NCBI GenBank assembly: GCA_903813345.2 | Contig: CAIIXF020000004.1 | Span: forward strand, 12,858,196-12,922,195 | Reading direction: 5' to 3' | DNA: 64,000 nt | Source of the DNA: Owenia fusiformis | Lineage: Eukaryota; Annelida; Polychaeta; Sabellida; Oweniidae | In this document: one piece after another, positions 34,176-46,300 of the stretch | How the letters are laid out: each line of letters begins with the position of its first letter | Position numbering within the stretch: position 1 is the stretch's first letter | Notes under the pieces: generated by a model | Database searches by the model: none | Seen by the model: the letters and a program-made list of their open reading frames with translations, nothing else | Told to the model about the DNA's origin: nothing | Made by a program: the position numbers and the translations under genes

Positions 34176-35590
34176 CAGGCTATTCCGGTGTGATATTGTT
34201 ACTGGTATTTGATATTATGCTGATGTCATATTTATCATATAATTGATGCTAACTATGTGATCTGATAATGTAATATGTTGAGGTTGATATTCTTAACAGT
34301 AGACAGTTAAATATTGAATAACTACTTTTAGATAATAAATATTTTAACTATAGTCAATTAAACATGTATGTCATAATAATTAAGAATAATTTCATTATTA
34401 TAATCTTACTTTTTCCGATTCTGAAAAGTGATACTAATAATTTTGCGAGTGTTTTCATTTGGCGAATCAAAAAAATCGCCAAATTAAATTGTCGCCAAAA
34501 TTCCTGGGTATTCGACTTGTCTTTCGTTCGGTGAATTTACGATTACAAGATGCCCGGTGCCCTTTAAATTGTTTGATTTAAAGCATACTTAATTTAAAGC
34601 GTATTTAATTGATCAACAAGAATTAAACGGGATTAGGTTGGAGGGTATAGATATAGATGTAACCCCTTGAAAATCCGTCAGATTAAATAGACGTCAATAT
34701 GTTCGATCTCACAAAATCGCCAATTTAAGTAGCCCAAAAACAAATACAGTAAATAGTTTGGCTTAGTTTATGTATTTATTAATAGTGGTCAGTCTTGCAA
34801 TTCAATTATAAAATATAAAAAAATAATTACAATTTTACCTAGCCCACCTTGGGCTTATTAACCACTGTTAACAATAAGAAAATTGACGAACTCTTAAAAA
34901 GTACCTTTTGTGCTCGATTATGAATATTATTACATATTTATTTATTCTTCAAGTGCATTCACATCCCTTGGGGTCAAGTACATATACAAACAAAAATTAT
35001 AACAATTATAAAAGAAGGAAAAATAACATTTACATGTAAAAAAAACTACATAACTATTAGTATTACTATTAATGATGATGATGCATTGGTGCACTAGAGA
35101 TATAGCTATTGGTACTGGATGTAAATATATACTTTGCTACATTTATGCAGTTTTGATCTTTAACAGACATCAAATAAATAAATGGATTTTCTTGTACTGG
35201 CATTTTCATTTTAGTCAACATTATACTTCTTTGTTTACTATATTTTGTATAGTGAAGAAGATACTGTTCTTCATTTTCTATAATATTGCATGTTTCGCAT
35301 TTTCTCTCCTCCAGAGGTGTCGGTTTGTTCTTGTGTAGCGACCGAGTTCAATTTGGAGATTATGTGCACTTATTCTAAGTTTAGTAAACTCTCAACGCAG
35401 GTCAAAACGTTTTATATAATCTAAATAATTTTCATAGGCAAAGTTACTTTTGAATGTGTTATAAGTTCTTCATTTGTTATTGCACTTTCGTTTTTGTGTA
35501 TCATTAAAGATTTTATTCTTCCAGAATTCATGAAATCGGCTCCTTAGACTTTGCTTGCATTCAGATAATATTAATTCTGGTGTTATATCT
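34176..35590. other. Intergenic, AT-rich; duplicated 3' flank of LIPT2 then no gene seen
   Basis: 34180-34300 (for example ATGTGATCTGATAATGTAAT) is similar to 52010-52130 downstream of copy B, so the duplication included 3' flanking DNA. Around 34440-34740 are short AATCGCCAA phrases of unknown origin. I see no exon or RNA gene. Confidence 0.5.
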
Positions 35591-35599
35591 AGTATTTCT

Positions 35600-36548
35600 T
35601 CAGTATTTCATTAATATTTTAATCAATTTTAAGAACAACGAATACCATGACATGAAATTCTGATTTTTTGTGTTGTGACATGCTTGACTAAGTAACAGGT
35701 TATCAGAGTCCTGAATATGAGCATAAAAATTACAAATTCTATCAAATATGTTTATAAATAGTGGATAACTCCCAAGTTCTCCATAAATAGCCATGTTAGT
35801 TGCCCTTTTCCCAACACCTAGAATATGTTTACAAAAAGATATGTTTAACTTCTCAGACAAAATTTTAGATTGCTTGAGGTATGTATCTTCTAAGTTGTCA
35901 GTTGAGACATTATCAAAATCATATGGCGCCCATATTGCGGCACCATACAGACATGGTGCTATCGTATGGTCAAAAAGGCTTACTGCTAAAGACGGCTTAA
36001 TATTACAGTATTGAAAATATTTCTTAAGTTTAAACAATGCTTTGGATGCTTTTTCATGTAAATAATGCTGGGCAGCCATAAAACTACCCGAACTTTTAAT
36101 GATAATTCCTAGATATTTATATTCTTATATACATTGTACAATCTATTTTATCCTTGTTATAATAAAACATTTCAGTACATGCATTACCATTTTTCTGGAA
36201 CTTAATAATTTTTGTTTTTGAAATATTAACAGATATTTTCCATTCCTTGCAATATTTCTGAAGTGAATTAATCGATGATTGTAAACCATGTTTTGATGTT
36301 GAAAATAATACGATATCATCGGAATACATAAGCATATTTAATTTTTCATTACCTAAAGTTGGACAGTCGTTATCTAAACCAATATAAGAGGGTAAATCAT
36401 TAATGAAAATATTGAAAGCCAAAGGAGAAATTGGGTCCCCTTGCCGGAGGCCTATTGTTACTTGTCTGAAATCAGTGATTTTATTTAGTTTGTTATCTTT
36501 TATACAAAACTGACTTTTTGTATACATATTTTCTAAGATATTTAGCAA
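35600..36548 (-). pseudogene. Decayed LINE reverse transcriptase, fragment 1
   Basis: Two minus-strand frames. 36117-36548 holds RT core motifs GLRQGDPISPLAFNIFIND and MYSDDIVLFSTSK (the YxDD active site). 35600-36079 reads like the post-RT region of a non-LTR retrotransposon (FDHTIAPCLYGAAIWAPYD). The frames are separated by a frameshift or stop and there is no start or endonuclease domain, so it is a dead fragment. Confidence 0.8.
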
Positions 36549-36583
36549 TTTGCCTCGAATTCCTGCTTTTAATAGTTTAAAGA

Positions 36584-37155
36584 TTAATGCTTATGCCAAA
36601 TAGAGTCAAATGCTTTACATATATCATGAACATCTTTGTCAAATCCCCAAACTCCTACACCATAACCTAGTATCGGTAAAACGCATGTATTATATAATTT
36701 TGTGGAGGTTTTATAACCGAACTCATTCGACATTTTGCATCGTTGAATCAAAGAGCCTAGTGCTCGACCAGTAGAGTCAGCCATAGCTGTGGCTGTCTTT
36801 ACAAAGCTGCCATGTCCATTAAAAACAACACCAAAATACTTGCAATCTTTAACAATTTTTAAAGACTTTTAAAGTTTCCAAGTTTAAAGTCGAACTCTGA
36901 CCGTTTCGTGCCTAAAATGTATAATATTTGACTTATCAATGTTTATACAGATTTACCTCCGAGCTTGCTCGCTAGGATCACAATATCATCCGCATATGCT
37001 AATGCTGTAACCTTAGTCACATTTACATCAACTCCAAGCTTTGATTCATTTATCTCCTTTAACAGGCCATTTAAAAACAAAGAAAATAAATTTGGAGATA
37101 ATGTATCACCACACCTTGCAAATGTTTTTTCTGATTTGGGCCTCGTAAAATTCAA
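36584..37155 (-). pseudogene. Decayed LINE reverse transcriptase, fragment 2
   Basis: Frame 36943-37155 has GDTLSPNLFSLFLNGLLKEI and LAYADDIVILASK, a second RT core unlike fragment 1, so a different LINE insertion. 36584-36784 (CVLPILGYGVGVWGFDKD) looks like its downstream region. It is broken by stops. Confidence 0.75.
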
Positions 37156-39779
37156 AATGGCCGCCTTATGCCCAAAGACACTGTATGCAGAGACATCTAT
37201 TTATGTATATAGCATTTATTTTATAGAACTATAATTTTGTTTGTGCAGTGTATACATGATCTGTTGACAAATAAGCATTTTATAGGCATTTTGCTAACCC
37301 CGGGGTGATTTGAATTAGGGTCCTTTGCTTTTCCCGAGAATTGGACATTTTTATTTTCAAATGACAATATTAACTGATATTTAGTGGAGTCCTACCTTAA
37401 AATAGTCGAGCAAACCTGTTTGTAAGAAGGAAATTCTTTTGTTGCCAAAAATCACTGATCCGTAACACACAAGTTTGGCTAATTTGTAGCAAATCTAGCC
37501 GAAAATTGACCGATATGACCAGTATTTCACTGGTTTGCTAACAGTTTATTTCTTTGAATGTCATAATCATAGAATAATTGTGACTTACTTTACACCTATC
37601 GTCAAATTTCACCCGATTGTAGGATTATAAATTCAAATTCAGCCATTCAATTAGTTCAGATATGGTTCATTTCTTAGAAAAATTGGCCTTGTATTGGTAA
37701 TTCTGACATCAAAAAATGTTGCATTAAATCCTATATTGAGCACAATATGGCAAAATTATACAATATTTACTCAAAAACAGTTCACATGCCTCTCAATTAT
37801 AACTTCCCGAAGGTTAACACCATAAACATACTCCATAACAGAAGAGCTCACGTTTGTAAGGCAATCCAGCAATATAACTGACTTAACAGGTCATACCATT
37901 CTGATACACATCGCATCTAAAAAACCGTCTGTGTTTAGTTAATTTATGATGCAAGAAGGTACATGAAATATTCCATAATGGGTCATACTAATCGAATAAG
38001 TCATGTTGCTAAGATTCTAGAACTGGTGTAAACCGGGGCCAGTGTAGACAGTGATCCATCATTTTATGTACGAATGCTGAAGTTCAATGAGCAAAGAGGA
38101 TGTGTGTTCTTCTTTATTGAAAAAGTTTGATAAGGAGACAACGTGGAGCCAGCACTTGACTATTCTGGACCCGTTTAAACAATTCCAAAACTAGAGCTCA
38201 AAATATTTTTCAGATCACATTTAACAGGCCCATAGCCAGGATTTACCAAGGGGCTCACTTTTTGAAAATTCCAGGGGGTTCACTTTTTACAATTTTGGTC
38301 CAAAAATGGCCAAAGTCACTTAAAAGTGCTCAGAATGGTGAAAACTGCATGATTTTGAAAGAATTTTTATGCTCGAACCCATCGAACCCCCTGGCCACGG
38401 GCCTGTTTAATAGATAACAAAAAGGAAAACAGACTGGGATCAAAGAAAACAAAGCAGCAGACTAGACAGAAACATCACCATTCACTAATACGAATACCCT
38501 TATAAATGTGGGGGTCTTCAAATCATCCCTACGACTACTTGTGTAATGAAATCTTACTCTTGAAAAACATTGTCAGTAGCTAACACAAATCTGAATTTTA
38601 TCTAAATAATCACTAATCCAGCTTGTTTTCAACCGCAAGATTTTAATACACAAGCAGCTGTAAAAATCAACCCCATATTTATTGGGGTAAGTAGGAAGGA
38701 AGAATTCCCGTGCACCCGAAAAATATTAATTTTTAATTACAATTTTTTACACCGAAAGGGAGGGGTATACTTAAAGTTTGATTGATGTTAACAATGCATT
38801 CTCATGTCCCATGGTGCCCGTTATTGAGAGGTTATACCCCAACCCTCTGGACGCACCCCTATTATAGGCAATATTGTTATTTCTTCTAACTCCTTGAACT
38901 TTTTATTTCTTATTACATAACATACAGAAATAACATTTATTCATCATTTTAACCAATATGTATGTAAATAGCTCTTACGAAACTTGCTATAAGCAAAAAG
39001 TGGATACCCCAGGTGGCAAAATTTTGAGTTGTTTTCATACAATTTTAGATATAACTTTTTTGATGGGCATTGAACGGTAATTATAAAATTAATGTAAATA
39101 CAAGACAGCCAAGATTTATTTTATATACATGTATGACCCATAGGTTCTTTATCCTTATTTGGGGTTATCATCCAGGGGTACGCCTGAAATGCATCCATTC
39201 GAGAACTCTCATTTCAATATATTTGCATTTTATAAATATTCTAGAAACCTAAAACGTTTTTAAAATCAACATCTAGGTTCAATACTACAAATCCAAATGC
39301 ACACCCTTGAGGGAGCAATGTAGGCCATAGGGGTTCACTCAAGTCCTATTCAAAATCACATCTCTCTAAAATATCCTTTTTTTTAAAAAAGCATAGTTTT
39401 TTTTCAGCATACACTTTAATTTTTTCAGGATTACAAGTTCCACTACCAAGCTCTTTACATACATTTTACCACCTTTCGATGTCTATTAAAAGAGTTATAT
39501 CAACATTTGTATGAAAACTGCTCACAATTTTGCTCCATATAGCAAGTGATTTTAAACGGTCATTTCTTTCACCATGGGCACTTCCTGGCCATAAATACAG
39601 TGGTTTTTATAAAAAAAACAATATGTTATCTTTCAAGTGAAGTTCCCGCAATAGTAAAATATCAATCCAACTCTCTGAAAATTATGGTTGAGGACCTCAT
39701 CTGGGCACTTTTTAAAAAATGTTAGGCTTATTTTCCAAAAAGAGGATCTTGTTTTTCTCGATTTGACCCTATCGAAAAG
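37156..39779. other. Intergenic; no gene recognised
   Basis: AT-rich sequence with no convincing exon. A repeat with CAGGCCCATAGCCAGGA ends lies at 38224-38408; the rest has no structure I can support. Confidence 0.45.
38224..38408. mobile_element. Element with CAGGCCC-TAGCCAGG ends, copy 1
   Basis: Starts ACAGGCCCATAGCCAGGA and ends CCTGGCCACGGGCCTGT as an inverted repeat. A longer relative lies at 58803-59575. Confidence 0.6.
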
Positions 39780-39900
39780 GGGATTGGTATTGAAATGCGT
39801 TAAAGTTTATATGGACCTGCACTGTGGCTGCGGAGCTCGAGAGACAGCCCAACATCTACTCCTGTCCTGTCCTCTGACATATGAGAAACAAATGCGCTAG
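39780..39900 (+). pseudogene. LINE C-terminal fragment
   Basis: Encodes CGCGARETAQHLLLSCPLTY followed by a short tail and a stop. The CxCGxxExxxHxLLxCP pattern is typical of the end of jockey/CR1-type LINE ORF2 proteins. No upstream RT in the same frame. The following stretch to 40200 (ends GGCGGGGCCCGCTCCCCC and GGATCCGCCACTG) is a further repeat. Confidence 0.6.
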
Positions 39901-40313
39901 CAGTGGTAAAACAGGAACTTAACATGGACATAGCTCACTGGCGGGGCCCGCTCCCCCTTTTTAGATGGGCCTAGAATGTTGTTTAGGCCCCCAACAATTT
40001 TGGGTCCAAAGATTTTGTATTACCTCAATAATGAGCCTTTTTGGGCATAAATTGGCCCTTTTCATGCCTAATTATCAAAAATGGGCTTTACATTTTCTAA
40101 ATTTGGGCCCAACTTTTGGTTTAAGGGACTCTTTTCTTGACTTGGAATATACCCCCCTCCCCGCCTTGGTAGCTTCTGGATCCGCCACTGTAGCTACTAA
40201 TGGAACTTTCAAAACCGGGACAGGATGATATTTAAAGTTCTGAATGTTTAATTCATAACTCAAGAAAACAGTTAGTCAGTTCATCAAAAGGAGTAGGCTA
40301 TCATAATTTCAAA

Positions 40314-43300
40314 ATGACATCACAAAGAGTAGTCCAGTTAGTACGTCTTGGGCGTATGCAGTATGGTATTACTTTAAACATACAAAATTCACTTGTACAA
40401 AGACACCTGGAAACAAACGAGCAATCAGCTTTAGGCAAGTCTAATGAACTTCTGCAACAATTAAAGCTAAAAAATGAACATGATGAAATATTGGACAAAT
40501 TGATTCTAGTTGAACATGAACCAGTGTACACAATAGGAAAAAGAACTAAGGAGTATACCCTTGAGGAAAGACAAAGACTTGAAGCTTTAGGAGCAGATTT
40601 CTACAAGACTAATCGTGGGGGTTTGATCACATACCTTGTTCCAGGACAACTAGTGGCATATCCTATTCTCAACCTGGCTAACTATAAACCCAGTATTAAA
40701 TGGTAAGACCTTTTAGTGATCTTTTCAGCATAGATGTTATACTTATAACTGACGTTATACTCTCTAGAGGTTTCTAGAATTATTCAATGGCCGAGGCTGA
40801 AAAACCATCCGGGCCCAGAGAGAAAGAGAGAGAATAGGTAAAATTGCTTCCTTATTTTGACAAAAAGATTAATAACAAAGGATTTTGAGGTGTTACACAG
40901 GCACAAAATCCTTCATTTCAAAGCTTTTGGTAATAAATTACGGTTTTGTAATGAAGCAATCTAACCCTGCCACTGGGTAACAGGCACCATTGAGGAAGAT
41001 CAAATAAAAAAAATTCACCCTGGTAAACAACTAAGCACCTAGAAATAAGTTAAAGCTACGTGTATGCCCACAGAACAAACAGTTAGAATTACAACATTCA
41101 AATTTAAAATTATGTACATTAAACAATTTGGATAAAGGGAAAAAGATCAACTTCCATGACGGTCCTGACTTTTATCGAAAAGGTTAAAAAAGCATTGGTG
41201 GTGTCTTGATCCTATTAAGTAAACTTGAATTTTATAGTATTCTTGGTGTTGCACCCAATTTGATTATCGGCTATTTTACTCAAAGAATTCAGAAAACGTC
41301 ATACAAAAATACTTTATCAGACTCTACATTGATCTATTGTGGGATCCCTCAGGGGTCAATTTTCGGACATTTGTTCTTTATCTTATACATACATGATATA
41401 TATATATTTCCTCTCCACGACTGATTCTATGCTATTGGCGGCGGATAATCCAATTTACTGATTAAAGGGAAATATCTACATGACCCTGCAGTTCTTCTCA
41501 ATACTGAATTACTGAATCGAAATGCGTTGGGCCTATTACAGTTCATTATTGCAAAACAATATATTTGCAGGTTGTTGTCGTTAGTCATGGAACACAAAGG
41601 GGTAAAAGAAAGTGCGTTAGTTCTAGCTTAATATTTAATGTGTGTCAACACTCTATCTTTCAGAGCTTACTTTTCACCGTGATTTCACGACTTATCCAAA
41701 TCCCTATAAGTATTTTGGGGATCGTATCTTAATTAATCAGATGTCTTTATCATTGACTTTTCATCATCACAAATTCTACTTGAATATCAATTTGGAAGTT
41801 CACATGTATATGGTATACATCAGTTAAATATTATAAGGCTTCTTCTTTATCTGATGCTGGTAAACAATATGTGGTAATATAAGTGATGTAATTTTATTAT
41901 ATTTCAGGTATATGGACTCATTAACAGATGCCATAATAAACACTTGTAGACAGTTTAACATAGAGGCTTCCTCTTCATCTGATGTTGGAGTTTGGGTTGG
42001 GAACAATAAGATATGTGCAATGGGTAGGTAATGGGTACTTCTATTTAATTTGGCGGACCCACCAAATTAATAATATGAGAATATTTGATAAATTATGCTT
42101 TATGATTTAAAAGAATAGCACAAATCTTCATAATCAAGGAATGAATTAATGAATTACGAATGAATATTTGATCAATATTTCACAAAGGGAATTAATTCTT
42201 CATAGCTGACTTCTCTGAAGACGAGTTGGTTTCCAACAAACCACCATTTTGGCACGATGCGTCTTATTAGTGTACTTAACTTTTAGCATTTTTCCAGTTG
42301 CCTTGAACTGCAACACTGACATGGTTTAATCATAGTGTACCTTGTATTTCCATGTGTACATGCCATGCCAGGTTCATCACTTGTTTATACATAAAGGACC
42401 TTATACACCCTCCATTGGGATCTCCCCATAGGAAAAAATAATTCATCTGATTTTTCAAAATGAGTATTCTGCTTCAATTATTACATTTATATGCACACTA
42501 GTATCTTGTTTACCTATATTCAGCACTGTATTGATGTATAGGCCACTTATTAGGGTCATAATTCAATCATAAAGTGTAGAGGCATAGATTCCAAACCAGG
42601 AAGTATTTTTGTGTCTGTCAAAATCCATTTACATCCTACGCATCCCTGCATCTTATCCAAATATGTTACTACATAATGAAATATAATAGTATAATCTTTG
42701 GTTTTACAAACTTGTATGATATTTGATAAGTGTAAAGTTGTTTTTGGAGCATTTTTCGATAGCCATTTTGTAGGGAAAAAAATGATGAAAAAATGTACAA
42801 TCTTATAATTTTACGTATGACATGTATGACCTGAATCGATTGCAAACTTCATATTTGCACATTTGATGAGATAAACCATTTGTGTCGTATTGTGAAATTA
42901 TTAGACTCCAGATTGAAAATCTGGAGTCTATTGTTTTTGCCTGTTTTCTTTTTATTAGACTCCAGATGAAATCTGGAGTCTATTGTTTTCGTCAGTTTTC
43001 TTATTATTCTTTTTCTTCTTATTATTAGACTCCAGATGTCAATCTGGAGTCTATTGTTTTTGCCAGTATTCTTCTTCTTCTTCTTATTATTTTTCTTTAA
43101 GAGTTTTTTCAATAACTATAAGGTATCCAGTAAAGACCATTATACAGTTCATTTCGGTTCAGTATCTAGTTGGTGGGAAATTGGGTCAAATTTTTATCTA
43201 GGTCAAAGGTCAAGAACTAGGTCAAATCCAGTACTTTGTCACTTTTTTCGATTTCCTCGGTCGTCCTTCAATATTTTTGATCCGTTTTTTTTTCATTGTG

Positions 43301-46300
43301 TTCCTCATAAAAAAGTAGAAAATCTAGGATCGATTTAGTTTTTTGGTATCTCAAACCGATTTCGAGATATCAGTGTCCGAAAACGAGGTCCAAAAAAAAG
43401 TTCTCCGAATCCAATGTCCAGAATATCAGTCTTATAGGAGATTTTCTCAGGATTCCGAATCTGAAAACCAAATTTCGATTTGACTTCCGGTTCAGAAGTT
43501 ATGGCGTTTTGAAAATTCAAAAATCGCTAAATTTGGTGCCCCATGTTAATTCAATGGGAAAAAATATTTTTTTGAAGTGTAAAATACGAGATACAGACTA
43601 AGCACAGCTAAACATAATGGAAGCCCATAAAAGAAAGGGACCTCAAAACCTTCTTTTCATAAAAATTTGGACACCAAAAAGCCTAGGTCAAAATCTAGGT
43701 CAAATTCAAAGTTTTTCCTTATTTTTGCGATTCTGACACTACAGATTAAATATATTCTCCAAAATTTTGTATACATGTAGCCAAGAGTGTGCTAATAGTG
43801 TTAGCCTTTTGCCGTCAGAAAGTATTTTGCCCCACTTTTGAGATATGGTGTCCGAAAAGTAGGTCAAAATAAAAAATTCTCCAAATTTAACGTTCGAGTT
43901 ATGAATTAAGTATAGAATTTTCTCAGGAATCCGAATCTGCAAATCAAATTTCGATCCGACTTCCTGTTCGGAAGTTATGACATTTTGAAAGCTCAAAAAT
44001 CGCTAAATTTGGTGCCCCATGTTATGTCAATGGGAAAAAAGATTTTTTTGAAGTGTAAAATTCGAGATATAGACTAAGTACAGCTTAAAATAATGAAAGC
44101 CTATGAAAGAAGGGGACCTCGAAGGCTACCTAACTTCAAAATTTGGACACCAAAATCCCCAGGTCAAAATCTAGGTCAAATTCATAGTTTTTCCTTATTT
44201 TTGCGATTCTGACACTATGTTTAAATAATTTGCTTCAAAATTTTGTATACAGGTAGGAAAAAGTGTGCTTATAGTGTTAGCCTTTTGCCGTCAGAAAGTA
44301 TTTCTACCCACTTTTGAGATATGGTGTCCGAAAAGTAGGTCAAAATAAAAAGTTCTCCAAATTGAACATATGAGTTATGAATTAAGGGTAGAATTTTCTC
44401 AGGAATCCGAGTCTGCAAACCAAATTTCGATCCGACTTCCGATTCGAAAGTTATGGCGTTTTGAAATTTCGAGAAAAATTGATCTGATGGTATCCTGATA
44501 GAAAGTCAAGAGTAGAGAAGAAAATATTGAAAAATGCATCCATCCTTCCTTTGTGATCCTATCGTATCCTTCTTATCTACCTTTCCTTCATATCCTCTCC
44601 TTCCTATTCTATTCCTTCTTCATATTCTATTCTATCATTCTTTCTTATTCTATCCTATCGTTCCTTCCTATTCTAGCCTATCCTTCCTTCCTTTTTCATC
44701 CATCCATCCATCCATCCATCTTTTTCTGGATGACTCAGCTTATTTTGGATGACTCGGCTTATTCAGGATGACTCGGCCAAAAAAAGTCTAGATCTGGAGT
44801 CTGAAATTGAACTTCGTTCAATTTCCAAAGTCTAGTTATTATTCTAAGCAAGTTTTCTCAATAACCGTAAGGTTTTCAGTAAAGTCAGTCATTTGGTCAA
44901 TTTAGGTCCAGAATCTAGTTCCTCGGAAATTGGGTCAAATTTTTATCTAGGTCAAAAGTCAAGAACTAGGTCAAATCCAGTACTTTGTCACTTTTTTCGA
45001 TTTTCTCGGTCGTCCTTCAATATTTTTGATCCGGGTTTTTTTCATTGTGTTCCTTATAAAAAAGTAGGAAACCTAAGGTCGATTTAGTTTTTTGATATCT
45101 CAAACCGATTTCGAGATATCAGTGTCCGAAAACGAGGTCCAAAAAAAAATTCTCCGAATCAAATGTCCATGATATTTATCTTATAGGAAATTTTCTCAGG
45201 ATTCCGAATCTGAAAACGAAATTTCGATCCGACTTCCGGTTCGGAAGTTATGGCGTTTTGAAAACTCAAAAATCGCTAAATTTGGTGCCCATGTTAAGTC
45301 AATGGGAAAAAATATTTTTTTGAAGTGAAAAATACGGAAAAAAGACTGAGTTCAGCTTCATATAATCAAAGCCTTTAGTAGAAGGGGACCTCAAAAGCCA
45401 TCTAGCTTTAAAATTTGGACACCGAAATGCCTAGGTCAAAATCTAGGTCAAATTCATAGGTTTTCCTTATTTTTTCGATTCTGACACTACACTCTAATTA
45501 TATTCTTCGAAATTGTGTATACATGTAGCCAAGAATATGCTAATAGTGTTAGCCTTTTGCCGTCAGAAAGTATTTTGACCCACTTTTGAGATATGGTGTC
45601 AGAAAAGTAGGTCTAAATAAAAAGTTCTCCAAATTTAATATATGAGTTATGAATTAAGGGTAGAATTCTGTCAGGAATCCGAATCTGCAAACCAAATTTC
45701 GATCCGACTTCCGGTTCGGAAGTTATGGCGTGTCCGAAAAGTAGGTCAAAATAAAAAAGCTCCAAATTTAACGTATGAGTTATGAATTAGGGGTAGAATT
45801 TTGTCAGGAATCCGAATCTTTCAATCGAATTTCGATCCGACTTCCTGTTCGGAAGTTATGGCGTTTTGAAATTTCGGAAAATCGATCTGATGGTATCCTG
45901 ATAGAAAGTCAAGAGTAGAGAAGAAAATGTTGAAAAATTCACCCATCCTTCCTATCTGATCTTATCCTATCCTTCCTTTCTATCCTTCTTCGTATCTTTT
46001 CTATCCTTTCTTCGTATCTTTTCCTTCCTATCCTTCCTATCCTATCCTATCCTTTCTTCCTATTCTATTCTATCCTATCCTTCTTTCTTATTCTATCCTA
46101 TCGTTCTTTCCTATTCTATCCTATCCCACCTTCCTATTTTATTTATCCATCTCTTTGTAGATGACTCAGCTTATTCTGGATGACTCGGCTTATTCTGGAT
46201 GACTCGGCTAAAAAAGTCTAGATCTGGAGTCTGAAATTGAACTTCGTTCAATTTCCAAAATCTAGTTATTCTTCTTCTTTTTTCTTTCTTCCTCCTAACA

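Noticed and set aside
35600-37155. Intact retrotransposon
   Set aside because: RT motifs are present, but frames are split, two different RTs are juxtaposed, and no endonuclease or ORF1 is found.
42849-45087. Lysine- or phenylalanine-rich frames ([18 protein letters not shown])
   Set aside because: Generated by CTT-rich and CT-rich microsatellite sequence.
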